Part shown: positions 8,566 to 16,376 of the stretch, in pieces
How positions within the stretch are numbered: position 1 is the stretch's first letter
Layout: each line of letters starts with the position of its first letter
Source of the DNA: an uncultured Eubacterium sp.
Lineage (GTDB): Bacteria > Bacillota > Clostridia > Oscillospirales > Acutalibacteraceae
Direction: 5' to 3'
NCBI GenBank assembly: GCA_944380635.1
Contig: CALWID010000004.1
Span: 1 to 64,000 of the forward strand
DNA length: 64,000 nucleotides
Translations under genes and position numbers: made by a program
The notes under the pieces: model-generated
The model's database searches: none
What the model was told of the DNA's origin: nothing
What the model saw: only the letters and a program-made list of their open reading frames with translations

Positions 8566-9012
8566 ATGTTGCCAAGCATTTTCGGTGAAAACTTATTTGA
8601 TGATATGTGGGACGATGTTTTTGATTCAATGTCCGCTTTCAACCGTCATAATCCGTTATACGGAAAACACGGCAAGAACATGATGAAAACAGATGTTCGT
8701 GAAACCGATAATTCGTATGAACTGGATATAGACCTTCCCGGATTTAAGAAGGATGAAGTAAAGGTTGATTTGAAAAACGGATACTTGACTATCAGCGCTG
8801 CCAAGAGCCTTGATAAAGAAGGCGAAAAGAAAAACGAACGCTATATCCGCAGAGAGCGTTATTCCGGCCAGATGGCAAGGAGTTTCTATGTTGGCGATGA
8901 TGTTGAGCCCGCAGAAGTAAGCGCTAAGTTTGAGGACGGTATCTTGAAGGTATCTCTTCCTAAACCGCAGCACAAGAATCTGCCGCCGAGCAGTTCTATC
9001 AGCATCGAATAA
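8566..9012 (+). CDS. hsp20: Small heat-shock protein, Hsp20 / alpha-crystallin family
   Basis: 148 residues, the usual length. The alpha-crystallin domain spans about residues 40-140: TDVRETDNSYELDIDLPGFKKDEVKVDLKNG at its start, and the conserved FEDGILKVSLPK (the A-x-x-x-n-G-v-L family signature) near the end. It is an ATP-independent holdase that keeps unfolding cytoplasmic proteins soluble for Hsp70/ClpB. The SD is GGAGG. Regulation is visible: the promoter lies inside a CIRCE site and the transcript has a long leader. It is a single-gene unit closed by a strong terminator. Confidence 0.95.
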   Translation: MLPSIFGENLFDDMWDDVFDSMSAFNRHNPLYGKHGKNMMKTDVRETDNSYELDIDLPGFKKDEVKVDLKNGYLTISAAKSLDKEGEKKNERYIRRERYSGQMARSFYVGDDVEPAEVSAKFEDGILKVSLPKPQHKNLPPSSSISIE

Positions 9013-9019
9013 AAAAATG

Positions 9020-9049
9020 AGGCAGTCGGATTTTCCGGCTGCCTTTTTT
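9020..9049 (+). terminator. Rho-independent terminator of hsp20
   Basis: AGGCAGTCGG / CCGGCTGCCT stem with four-base loop followed by T6. The stretch 9050-9185 after it shows no gene. Confidence 0.9.
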
Positions 9050-9185
9050 ATTTTGATTATTTCTGTTTATAAATATATCAGGTTAAATACTGCAAAAAAT
9101 CACAACTTATTTGCAGAAATATAATACCTTGCATTTTTGTTTACGAGTGCGATTTCATTCACGCCATCCTGCCGCAGGTTAACTG

Positions 9186-9707
9186 TTAAATTATATTATT
9201 GGCTTTCAGCCATTTTTCAATATCGTCTTTTGCAAAGGCAACATTGCTGCCGTTTAGCGAAAGCCCGTTTTTAACTTCAGCGCCGGGGCAGGCTTTTTCA
9301 ATATCAGAAACACTTCTGCCCAAACCGCTGCCCTCATTAGTGCAAAGCGGCAAAATCGTTTTGCCTGAAAAATCATATTTTTCAAGGAAAGTAAGCACGG
9401 CGCACGGAACGGTGCCGCAGTAATTCGGGTAAGCAAGTATAACCGTATCATAATTACTGATACTTTTAGGCGAATTAACGATTTGCGGCCTTGCGCCGGA
9501 TTTTAAATCACGCACTGCCTCTTTAACACAAGTTTTATAATTATCCGAATACGGATTTTCCATTTCAATTTTATAAATATCGGTATCCAAAAGTTTTTCT
9601 ATAAAATCAGCGGCAATTTGAGTATTGCCTACTTTTACAAAGCGCATCTTCCCGCCGAAATAATTTTCACCTGCGCGGGAAAAATACGCGGTCAAAATTC
9701 TGCTCAC
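9186..9707 (-). CDS. Flavodoxin-family protein
   Basis: 173 residues from the GTG at 9707. The N-terminus ILTAYFSRAGEN is the FMN phosphate-binding region, although a ~15-residue insert (YFGGKMRFVKVGNTQ) sits between it and the helix IAADFIEKLL, as is typical of the Flavodoxin_4 type. YDTVILAYPNYCGTVPCAVLTFLEKYDFSGKTILPLCTNEGSG carries the second and third FMN loops. It is a soluble electron carrier or flavin-dependent reductase, not a membrane protein. A longer start at 9752 would translate through the leader element and is rejected. GGTGAT precedes the GTG. It is likely monocistronic, and partner enzymes are not visible. Confidence 0.83.
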   Translation of the reverse strand: MSRILTAYFSRAGENYFGGKMRFVKVGNTQIAADFIEKLLDTDIYKIEMENPYSDNYKTCVKEAVRDLKSGARPQIVNSPKSISNYDTVILAYPNYCGTVPCAVLTFLEKYDFSGKTILPLCTNEGSGLGRSVSDIEKACPGAEVKNGLSLNGSNVAFAKDDIEKWLKANNII

Positions 9708-9776
9708 ACTAATCACCATAGCCTTTCCGGCTGCAAAATAAAAAGTTATCAATGCTTTATCGCAGCCTTATTGAAG
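9708..9776 (-). repeat. Recurrent leader element, copy C (3' two thirds)
   Basis: Minus strand: AAGGCTGCGATA (loop GGCTGC, plus coordinates 9762-9767), then GCAGCC (9729-9734), GGAAAGGCTATGGTGATTAG and the GTG. The AACGCC arm of the first hairpin is eroded, but the loop/partner pair keeps perfect complementarity. It is closest to copy E (before alr). Confidence 0.78.
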
Positions 9777-9858
9777 AATACATACCGTAATAATTTTTAA
9801 GCGGCAATTAATACTAATAAAATAACAGCCTTGCCGAAAAACGGTAAGACTGTTACTT

Positions 9859-9944
9859 TGGTGGGAGAGAGTGGATTCGAACCACTGAAGCTGAATAGCG
9901 ACAGATTTACAGTCTGTTCCCTTTGGCCGCTCGGGAACTCTCCC
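9859..9944 (-). tRNA. tRNA-Tyr (GTA)
   Basis: 86 bases with acceptor GGGAGAG/CTCTCCC, discriminator A and encoded CCA. The anticodon loop CTGTAAA reads GTA (Tyr). A long variable arm (CGCTATTCAGCTTCAG) and TTCGAATC T-loop are present, as expected for bacterial tRNA-Tyr. Confidence 0.96.
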
Positions 9945-9951
9945 ATAAATA

Positions 9952-10027
9952 TGGAGCTGGTGAACGGACTTGAACCCCTGACCTGCTGATTACAAATCAG
10001 CTGCTCTACCAACTGAGCTACACCAGC
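9952..10027 (-). tRNA. tRNA-Thr (TGT)
   Basis: 76 bases, acceptor GCTGGTG/CACCAGC, discriminator T and encoded CCA. Anticodon loop TTTGTAA gives TGT (Thr). D-arm GTAGCTCAGTTGGTAGAGC and T-loop TTCAAGT are normal. It lies seven bases upstream of tRNA-Tyr, in one transcript. Confidence 0.96.
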
Positions 10028-10045
10028 GTTTCTTAACGCTTAAAT

Positions 10046-10074
10046 AATATATCATAAGTCAGAGGCATAGTCAA
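10046..10074 (-). promoter_or_regulatory. Promoter of the tRNA-Thr/tRNA-Tyr unit
   Basis: Minus strand TTGACT (10069-10074), 17 bp, TATATT (10046-10051), with tRNA-Thr starting about 18 bases downstream of the -10. Confidence 0.85.
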
Positions 10075-10092
10075 GCCTTTTTTTCAATTTTG

Positions 10093-10121
10093 TTACCGTA
10101 AATTATTATTTTGCATATAAT
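10093..10121 (+). promoter_or_regulatory. Promoter of asnB
   Basis: TTACCG (10093-10098), 17 bp, TATAAT (10116-10121). The -10 is perfect; the -35 is weak. Confidence 0.6.
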
Positions 10122-10151
10122 GGAAGTGAACATATTTTTAGAGGTGATACT

Positions 10152-11972
10152 ATGTGCGGAATTGCAGGAATGCTGTCTAAAACCATAGATTTAAGAGAAA
10201 GAAAAGAACTGATTTCAAATATAAGCGAAAGCCTTAAAATGAGGGGCCCGGACGGCTGCGGAGATTTTACAAAGCCTTATATTTCTCTTATTCACAGGCG
10301 CCTTGCGGTTATTGACCCTGAAAGAGGAATACAGCCGATGACTTTCGGCAAATACACAATAGTATATAACGGCGAAATTTATAATACTGATGAAATAAGG
10401 CGGGAATTGATTTCTGCCGGTTACTCTTTTAACACACATTGCGACACCGAAGTAATACTTAAAGCCTATCATTTTTGGAAAGAAAAAAGTTGCGAAAAAC
10501 TTAACGGCATATTTGCTTACGCGGTTTGGGACGATGAAAACAAAGAACTGTTTCTTTGCAGGGACAGAATAGGTGTAAAGCCGTTATACTTTACACAAAA
10601 AAGCGGTATTTTCGCGTTTGCGAGCCGAATAAAAAGTTTGCTGCTGATACCTGAAATCAGCAGTGATGTTGATGAAAACGGGCTTAATGAAATATTTATG
10701 TTAGGCCCTGCCAAAACGATAGGCACTGCTGTTTTTAAAGATATTAAAGAACTGCCGCCGGCAACATACCTGAAATTCAGCGGCAGGAAGTATGAAATAA
10801 GCGAATACTGGCGGCTTGAAGCGGCTGAGCACACTGAAAACGAAAGCGAAACAATAGAGCACACACATTTTCTTGTTACAGACGCAATCAGGCGGCAGCT
10901 TATATCCGATGTGCCGCTTTGCACATTTTTAAGCGGCGGGCTTGATTCCTCAATAATAAGCCGTGTGGCAAGCGACGATTACAAGAGTAAAGGTAAATCA
11001 CTTTACACATATTCGGTTGATTATACCGACAATGACAAATATTTTAAAAAAAGTCTTTTCCAGCCGAATAAGGACAGCGATTATATAGGTATGATATCCG
11101 AATATCTCGGCAGCAAGCACAAAAATATCGTGCTGGACAATAAAGATGTTGCCCACGCGCTGATAGAAAGCACTTATGCCAGGACTCTGCCCGGATTTAC
11201 CGATGTGGATTCCTCCCTGCTGCTGTTTTGCCGCGAAGTAAAAAAAGAGCAGACCGTGGCGCTCTCCGGCGAATGTGCAGATGAGATATTCGGCGGATAC
11301 CCGTGGTACCACAACAAAGATATATTATTTGAGGAAACATTCCCGTGGAGCCGTTCAACCGATGTGCGCCAAAGTATTTTGAAAGACGGGCTGCTGCCAA
11401 ACGGCGCAGAGTATGCGCACGCGCGCTATTTGGAAACAGTGGCAAAGACCTCTTACCTTGATACGGACAATAAAACCGAACGCAGAATGAGGGAAATGTT
11501 TCGCCTGAACCTTGACTGGTTTATGCAGACTTTGCTTGTAAGAAAAGATGTTATGAGCATGGAAAGTTCGCTTGAAGTGCGTGTGCCGTTTTGCGATTAC
11601 AGAATAGTTGAATACGCATACAATATGCCATGGAGCATAAAATCGCTTGACGGGCGTGAAAAAGGCGTTTTACGCAAAGCATTTGAAAACGAACTGCCTT
11701 ACGAAATAACATGGCGAAAAAAGAGCCCTTACCCCAAAACGCACAACCCGATTTACTTTAACGAAGTGTGCAAGATGATGAAAGAGGTTTTAAAAGATAA
11801 AACCTCGCCCTTGCATGATATGCTGAATATGAGCAAAATTAATGAACTTATGGCGGACCCGGACGCGCTGAGCGAACCGTGGTACGGTCAACTTATGCGA
11901 GGCCCGCAGGTACTTGCATACATCGTGCAGATATATTACTGGATAAAAGATAATAATGTTAATTTTGTATAA
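10152..11972 (+). CDS. asnB: Asparagine synthase (glutamine-hydrolysing)
   Basis: 606 residues, normal AsnB length. It begins MCGIAGM, so Cys2 is the free N-terminal nucleophile of the class II glutaminase, with RRLAVID and YNGEIYN also present. The synthetase half has the ATP pyrophosphatase loop SGGLDSS (about residue 260), GECADEIFGGYPWY and the C-terminal EVRVPF...KGVLRKAF...RKKSPYPKT region. It makes asparagine from aspartate, glutamine and ATP in the cytosol through an adenylated intermediate. The ATG has a good SD (GAGGTGAT), its own promoter and a terminator, so it is monocistronic. Confidence 0.95.
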   Translation: MCGIAGMLSKTIDLRERKELISNISESLKMRGPDGCGDFTKPYISLIHRRLAVIDPERGIQPMTFGKYTIVYNGEIYNTDEIRRELISAGYSFNTHCDTEVILKAYHFWKEKSCEKLNGIFAYAVWDDENKELFLCRDRIGVKPLYFTQKSGIFAFASRIKSLLLIPEISSDVDENGLNEIFMLGPAKTIGTAVFKDIKELPPATYLKFSGRKYEISEYWRLEAAEHTENESETIEHTHFLVTDAIRRQLISDVPLCTFLSGGLDSSIISRVASDDYKSKGKSLYTYSVDYTDNDKYFKKSLFQPNKDSDYIGMISEYLGSKHKNIVLDNKDVAHALIESTYARTLPGFTDVDSSLLLFCREVKKEQTVALSGECADEIFGGYPWYHNKDILFEETFPWSRSTDVRQSILKDGLLPNGAEYAHARYLETVAKTSYLDTDNKTERRMREMFRLNLDWFMQTLLVRKDVMSMESSLEVRVPFCDYRIVEYAYNMPWSIKSLDGREKGVLRKAFENELPYEITWRKKSPYPKTHNPIYFNEVCKMMKEVLKDKTSPLHDMLNMSKINELMADPDALSEPWYGQLMRGPQVLAYIVQIYYWIKDNNVNFV

Positions 11973-11985
11973 AATAAAAATAACA

Positions 11986-12015
11986 AACGCTCCGCTATTT
12001 TCCGGAGCGTTTTCT
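11986..12015 (+). terminator. Rho-independent terminator of asnB
   Basis: AACGCTCCG / CGGAGCGTT stem with a short loop and a following T-rich run. Confidence 0.85.
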
Positions 12016-12088
12016 ATTGCTTATTTCTGAATATCTTGCTAATATAATAATGCTGTAATAAATTAAAAAGCCAAAAGGAATAAACCGA

Positions 12089-13006
12089 ATGATTGGAAAT
12101 ATCAAAAGAGCAAAACAATTAAAAGCCGTACTAAAAGAAAATAACAGAAATATAAAATATGTAAAGCAAATAAATCAAGGGTATTACGGCTATGTTTATT
12201 TATTGACAGATACCAACGGAAAAAAGTCAATAGCAAAGGTCTATAAAAAAGAGGATTGCGCCGAACGAGAAATGGCACAACTTAAAATGTTGTCAAAATA
12301 TGCCTTAACACATATTCCGGAAGTATTTGGGGTTAATACAAAAAATCAAAACGGCTTTTTTGATATTCTCTTTATGGAATTTATTGACGGAGTTGACGCC
12401 TCCAAGATAAAAATTTTTGACAAACAGGAAAAAATCAGGCTTAGCAACGAAATAGTAGATAATCTTATTGCCATACACAGCGCAACAAATCCAAACGGTT
12501 TCGGTGATTTTATAACTGAAAAATATTCAAGCAGTTGGCGTGCTCTTTACAAATTACAGATAAATGAATATTTTGAGAAATTATGCTCTGAAACGCCTAA
12601 GAAACTTTCAAAACAATCATTTGTACTGGCGGAAAATCTATATTATGCCTATAATGATGTTTTTAAAACAGAGGTTACGCAAAGTTCGCTGATACACGGT
12701 GATTATAATTTATGGAATATTATGGTAAATCCTAAGACTAACCGATTAATTGCCGTAATAGACCCGTTCGGGTGCTCGTTTGCGGACAGAGAACTTGATC
12801 TTTTTCAACTTCAAAATTCCAACGGCAACGAATACAGGCTTTTAGAAAATTATGCGTCTAAAATTCAGTTAAGCGAAAATTTTGAACTAAAAAACGCGTA
12901 TTACAGATTTTGGGACGATATAAAGCACCTAATTAATGTTGGGCAGTGCTATAACGATTCGTTTTGTAAAAACGGAAATATGGTTTTGGAAATTCTAAAA
13001 AAATAA
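12089..13006 (+). CDS. Aminoglycoside-phosphotransferase-like small-molecule kinase
   Basis: 305 residues with a protein-kinase-like fold of the APH/choline/fructosamine-kinase group. The ATP lobe has QGYYGYVYLL (glycine loop) and KSIAKVYK (Lys). The catalytic loop is LIHGDYNLWN (about residue 203-212; Asp base and Asn), and VIDPFGCSFADRELDL carries the metal-binding Asp and the trailing motif. The phosphate acceptor cannot be told; aminoglycoside resistance is not implied. Base composition is clearly more AT-rich than the neighbours, which hints at later acquisition. A decayed copy of its catalytic region lies at 14495-14658. Confidence 0.82.
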   Translation: MIGNIKRAKQLKAVLKENNRNIKYVKQINQGYYGYVYLLTDTNGKKSIAKVYKKEDCAEREMAQLKMLSKYALTHIPEVFGVNTKNQNGFFDILFMEFIDGVDASKIKIFDKQEKIRLSNEIVDNLIAIHSATNPNGFGDFITEKYSSSWRALYKLQINEYFEKLCSETPKKLSKQSFVLAENLYYAYNDVFKTEVTQSSLIHGDYNLWNIMVNPKTNRLIAVIDPFGCSFADRELDLFQLQNSNGNEYRLLENYASKIQLSENFELKNAYYRFWDDIKHLINVGQCYNDSFCKNGNMVLEILKK

Positions 13007-13011
13007 CAAAT

Positions 13012-13047
13012 GCCGCAGTAAGAATCTCCCTTGCTGCGGCTCGTTTT
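13012..13047. terminator. Bidirectional terminator
   Basis: GCCGCAG / CTGCGGC stem followed by T4, between the convergent kinase and methyltransferase genes. Confidence 0.65.
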
Positions 13048-13067
13048 AACTGTAAAGCAAAACGACT

Positions 13068-13820
13068 TTACACTTCTCCTGAATATAAATATGTATTGTT
13101 AGGCACAAGCAGAATATCATTTTCTGCAAATTTATCAAACAAAGCGTTCAATTCTGATACAAAAGCAGTATAATTTGAATCCCCCTCACGGGGTGAATAT
13201 GACGAGGAAAGCATGCGCTTAACAAATGAATCACGGTTGTAATAAAGGTCATTTCTAAAAGTTTTTAACTCATATGTGCCTTTAAAAAAATCGATTAAAT
13301 CTTTATCATTGTTTGATATGCCGCCGCTGAACCCTTTAAAATCAGGGCAAAGCCTTTTGCATACATCTTCAAGGCAACTCGTTACAGGCGCATTTTTATC
13401 TCTTGAGTTGTAAAGTATAAATACTTTACCGCGACGCTTAAGCAGGCGTTTACATTCTGCGGCGAAAAGTTCTGAATCAAACCAATGAAACGCCTGAGCG
13501 GCAGATATAAAATCAACTGAATTATCATTAAGGCCGGTATTTTCGGCGCTGCCGTTTACGGATATAAAATTATCATATTCACCAAGGCTGTTTTCCGCCT
13601 GACGGCGCATATCTTCATTAGGCTCAACGGCATATACCAAACAGCCCATTTTTAAAAGCGGCTCGGTAAATTTACCGGTACCTGACGCAATATCGGCAAC
13701 AACGGTTCCCGCGCCGAATTTATATTCTTTTTTAAGGTAATCATAAAGTTCATTCGGATATGACGGACGGGCAGCGCTGTATACTTTTGCCTTTCCGCTG
13801 AATTTCTGCGTATTATTCAT
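13068..13820 (-). CDS. Class I SAM-dependent methyltransferase
   Basis: 250 residues with the Methyltransf_11 pattern: YSAARPSYPNELYDYL lead-in, motif I VVADIASGTGKFTEPLL (about residue 40-56), acidic VYAVEPNEDM at the end of strand 2 (binds the ribose), and AQAFHWFD after strand 4. AxAFHWF is typical of small-molecule methyltransferases of the YcgJ/trans-aconitate group. The substrate is unknown. A very good SD (AAGGAGGT) precedes the ATG. It is 23 bases downstream of the NUDIX gene and probably shares its transcript. Confidence 0.85.
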   Translation of the reverse strand: MNNTQKFSGKAKVYSAARPSYPNELYDYLKKEYKFGAGTVVADIASGTGKFTEPLLKMGCLVYAVEPNEDMRRQAENSLGEYDNFISVNGSAENTGLNDNSVDFISAAQAFHWFDSELFAAECKRLLKRRGKVFILYNSRDKNAPVTSCLEDVCKRLCPDFKGFSGGISNNDKDLIDFFKGTYELKTFRNDLYYNRDSFVKRMLSSSYSPREGDSNYTAFVSELNALFDKFAENDILLVPNNTYLYSGEV

Positions 13821-13843
13821 ACTTTACCTCCTTAAAAAACGGT

Positions 13844-14353
13844 TTATCCGTATACTGCAAACAATTTATCAAGATAGGGAAAAACATTTTGAGGAACGAA
13901 TTTTCCGCTTGCGGCAAGATTTTTAATTTCGGCGGACGACGCCCACATTGCGCCGCAGGTTTCGCCGGGCTGAAAAGTTACGCTTGCTATATCGCAATCG
14001 TGCCTAAACACCCACACATCAAGAAAATCTGGAAACTCCCTGTACTGCCTTTTGGCGGTTACAAATAATTTACCTTTTTTGGGGTCTAATTTTATGCCGA
14101 GTTCTTCCCGTGTTTCACGCAAAGCGGCGTCAAAACTGTTTTCACCCGCCACAACCGAACCGCCCGTCGGCTCCCACAAAAGCGGAAAATGTTTATTCGG
14201 TGTACGCTTTGAAATAAGCCACTGCCCTTTGGAATTTTTTATCCACACATTTACAACTATATGATATTCATCCCGCCCCATTGGTTTGCCGCGCTCAACG
14301 GTTCTTCCCGTCGGATTTCTTTCAGAGTCATAAATATCCCAAAATTCACTCAC
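13844..14353 (-). CDS. NUDIX hydrolase
   Basis: 169 residues from the GTG at 14353. A complete NUDIX box is present (about residues 64-86): GGSVVAGENSFDAAL followed by RETREELGI, with the REXXEE metal ligands intact. The N-terminal EFWDIYDSERNPTGRT...RGKPM...YHIVVNVWI layout matches the Idi/YfcD-like NUDIX group (isopentenyl-diphosphate isomerase relatives), which hydrolyse nucleotide-linked compounds. Substrate unknown. It starts a two-gene operon with the methyltransferase. The leader upstream is a diverged copy of the recurrent element. Confidence 0.87.
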   Translation of the reverse strand: MSEFWDIYDSERNPTGRTVERGKPMGRDEYHIVVNVWIKNSKGQWLISKRTPNKHFPLLWEPTGGSVVAGENSFDAALRETREELGIKLDPKKGKLFVTAKRQYREFPDFLDVWVFRHDCDIASVTFQPGETCGAMWASSAEIKNLAASGKFVPQNVFPYLDKLFAVYG

Positions 14354-14412
14354 AATAAACACCGTGGCCTTTCATAAATTAAAAAACACATACGCCTTAT
14401 TTCAGCCTTAAA
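14354..14412 (-). repeat. Recurrent leader element, copy D (diverged)
   Basis: Minus strand AAGGCTGAAATAAGGCGTAT then a T-rich linker, ATGAAAGGCCACGGTGTTTA and TTGTG. It keeps the AAGGCGT arm, the linker and the GAAAGG...GGTG end, but the SD half reads GGTGTTTA and the GYAGCC segment is lost. Confidence 0.55.
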
Positions 14413-14494
14413 ATTTCATATTATTTTAATTTATTGTAGCATATTAATGCGCAAAGAGCAAAGTAAAATAAACCTTCATTGATATTTTTAAATT

Positions 14495-14658
14495 GAAGTT
14501 ACACAAAGTTCGCTGATACACGGTGATTACAATTTTGGAATATTATGGTAAATCCTAAGACAAACCGATTAATTGCCGTAACAGACCCGTTCGGGTGCTC
14601 GTTTGCAAACAGAGAACTTGATCTTTTTCAACTTCAAAATTCTAAAGACAATGAAACT
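14495..14658 (+). pseudogene. Decayed partial duplicate of the APH-like kinase gene
   Basis: About 160 bases match 12671-12836 of the intact kinase gene at more than 90 % by eye. They cover the catalytic loop (LIHGDYN) through VDPFGCSF to DLFQLQNS. Relative to the parent there is a two-base deletion (TTACAATTTTGG against TTATAATTTATGG), which breaks the frame inside the catalytic motif, plus several substitutions. Flanks on both sides do not match. It is therefore a gene fragment copied about 1.8 kb away and not a functional gene. No mobile element is seen beside it. Confidence 0.9.
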
Positions 14659-14743
14659 TTGAACTTTTAAAAAAACTTAACGCCGCCCAAAGATACTTAA
14701 GCGGCGTTAAAATCCATGATAAATTTATGTATTGGAATATATT

Positions 14744-15046
14744 TTATAATGCAAAAATATATTCAAAATTGTTATAATCGGTAAGTTCGTAATCATCTAT
14801 TGTTTCATAATGCTTAGTTCCTATGCCGTAGGCGCAGAATTTAACCGTTTCATAATCATCGCTGCCCGGCCTGAAAAGTTTTAAAGTATGTATATACTTG
14901 CCTATAACAAATGAATTAGTTTCAAGAATGAAATCGCCGTCGCCCTCGCAGCGCTCGGCTTCCCTTACATCATACCCAACATTATTTATGCCTATGCAAT
15001 CAGGATACCTTTTCTGCAGTTCTTTGACAAAATTATCAAAATTCAT
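14744..15046 (-). CDS. Conserved-looking hypothetical protein (100 aa)
   Basis: Not recognised. From the ATG at 15046 it encodes 100 residues: MNFDNFVKELQKRYPDCIGI, then an acidic, aromatic-rich chain ending FEYIFAL. No signal peptide, membrane span or Cys/His cluster. A longer start at 15124 would add 26 residues rich in Cys and Arg and looks spurious. The SD is modest (AAGAGAG). Composition and codon use look like a real gene. It lies between the pseudogene fragment and tRNA-Val with no obvious partner. Confidence 0.6.
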   Translation of the reverse strand: MNFDNFVKELQKRYPDCIGINNVGYDVREAERCEGDGDFILETNSFVIGKYIHTLKLFRPGSDDYETVKFCAYGIGTKHYETIDDYELTDYNNFEYIFAL

Positions 15047-15231
15047 TGCCGACACTCTCTTTATTAAATAATTTAACACAAACAAACGGCAGCGCGCGAA
15101 ATTGCAGACTGCCGCGGCGCGCAAATCTGTACTCTAAAAGAATACCATAATTGAAAAGATATTTCAAGGAAAAATATAATTTAGCAAATGTTATGCTTTA
15201 AGCGCCGAAAATCGGCAGAACCGAGTAAATA

Positions 15232-15266
15232 AAAAAACAAAAATCCCGCCGAAAACCGACAGGATT
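15232..15266 (-). terminator. Terminator downstream of tRNA-Val
   Basis: On the minus strand AAAATCCTGTCGG / CGGCGGGATTTTT hairpin followed by a T-rich run, directly after the tRNA CCA end. Confidence 0.75.
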
Positions 15267-15269
15267 TTG

Positions 15270-15345
15270 TGGTGGGAGTAACAGGGCTCGAACCTGTGAC
15301 CCTCTGCTTGTAAGGCAGATGCTCTCCCAGCTGAGCTATACTCCC
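15270..15345 (-). tRNA. tRNA-Val (TAC)
   Basis: 76 bases, acceptor GGGAGTA/TACTCCC, discriminator A with encoded CCA. Anticodon loop CTTACAA reads TAC (Val). D-arm and T-arm (GGTTCGAGCCC) are canonical. Confidence 0.96.
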
Positions 15346-15357
15346 TCAGCGCTATAT

Positions 15358-15385
15358 ATTTTACCATAAATCTGAGCAAAGTCAA
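15358..15385 (-). promoter_or_regulatory. Promoter of tRNA-Val
   Basis: Minus strand TTGACT (15380-15385), 16 bp, TAAAAT (15358-15363), 13 bases before the tRNA. Confidence 0.75.
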
Positions 15386-15479
15386 GAGTTTTAATTAAAT
15401 TTATTGCGGCGCATATTGCGCGAGGCAAAAAAATATGTTATTTTTAAATCAATAATGAAAAAGCACGGGGGCAAATAAA

Positions 15480-16235
15480 ATGAGATTTATAAGTTGGAAT
15501 GTGAACGGACTCAGAGCCTGCGTTAACAAGGGATTTGAAAAATTTTTCAGCGAAATAAACGCCGACATATTCTGTATTCAGGAAACGAAACTTCAGCAGG
15601 GGCAGATAGATTTTGCGCCCCAAGGTTACTACGCATACTGGAATTATGCAGAAAAGAAGGGCTATTCCGGCACTGCGGTTTTTACAAAGACAAAACCTAT
15701 AAGCGTTAAATACGGAATGGGAAAAGAAGAGCACGACAAAGAGGGCAGGCTTATAACGCTTGAATTTGAAAATTTTTATTTTTTAACGGTATATGTGCCG
15801 AATTCGCAGCGTGAACTTGCCCGCCTTGATTACAGAATGAACTGGGAGGACGCTTTTTTTGAATACATAAAAGCGCTTGACGAAAAGAAACCGGTTATCT
15901 TTTGCGGCGACCTTAATGTTGCCCACGAAGAAATAGATTTGAAAAACCCGAAAACCAACCGCAACAACGCCGGATTTTCAGACGCTGAAAGAGAAAAAAT
16001 GACAAGAATACTGCAAAACGGATTTACTGATACATTCAGATATTTTTATCCCGACCGAGAAGGCATTTACAGTTGGTGGAGTTATATGTTTAAAGCGAGG
16101 GAAAAGAACGCGGGTTGGCGAATAGATTATTTTATTGTATCCGACAGGCTGGACAGCAAACTGACAAAAGCGGACATACTTACTGACATTATGGGTTCAG
16201 ACCACTGCCCTGTTTTGCTTGAAGCAAACATATAA
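15480..16235 (+). CDS. xth: Exodeoxyribonuclease III / AP endonuclease
   Basis: 251 residues of the exonuclease-endonuclease-phosphatase fold, near the usual Xth/ExoA length. Motifs in order: RFISWNVNGLRA, CIQETKLQ (metal-binding Glu), YSGTAVF, CGDLNVAHEEIDLKNP (Asp/Asn), RIDYFIVSD and the terminal GSDHCPV with the catalytic Asp-His pair. It cleaves the DNA backbone 5' of abasic sites in base-excision repair. It stands alone before the D-amino-acid operon, from which it is separated by a terminator. Confidence 0.95.
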   Translation: MRFISWNVNGLRACVNKGFEKFFSEINADIFCIQETKLQQGQIDFAPQGYYAYWNYAEKKGYSGTAVFTKTKPISVKYGMGKEEHDKEGRLITLEFENFYFLTVYVPNSQRELARLDYRMNWEDAFFEYIKALDEKKPVIFCGDLNVAHEEIDLKNPKTNRNNAGFSDAEREKMTRILQNGFTDTFRYFYPDREGIYSWWSYMFKAREKNAGWRIDYFIVSDRLDSKLTKADILTDIMGSDHCPVLLEANI

Positions 16236-16302
16236 TTTAAAGTTTAAAATAATAAGAAAAAGTATTTACTTTTAACAAAAATTGTATTAGAATTAATTTT
16301 GT

Positions 16303-16342
16303 TGGGCAACGGCGCTTAATACAGCGCCTTATGCCCTTTTTT
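16303..16342 (+). terminator. Terminator or attenuator before the aminotransferase operon
   Basis: GGGCA-AC-GGCGC / GCGCC-TTA-TGCCC followed by six T (hairpin 16304-16336). It most simply ends the xth transcript. If a promoter lies just upstream (the 16240-16300 stretch is AT-rich), it would instead act as an attenuator for the following operon. Confidence 0.7.
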
Positions 16343-16376
16343 ACTAAATAATTAAATAAAAGCAAGGAGTGCTGAC

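Noticed and set aside
9797-10012. Open frame over the tRNA pair
   Set aside because: It runs through tRNA-Tyr and tRNA-Thr on the same strand, so it cannot be a gene.
12089-13006. Calling the APH-like gene an antibiotic resistance gene
   Set aside because: The fold is shared with choline, fructosamine and other metabolite kinases, and nothing in the sequence or context points to aminoglycosides.
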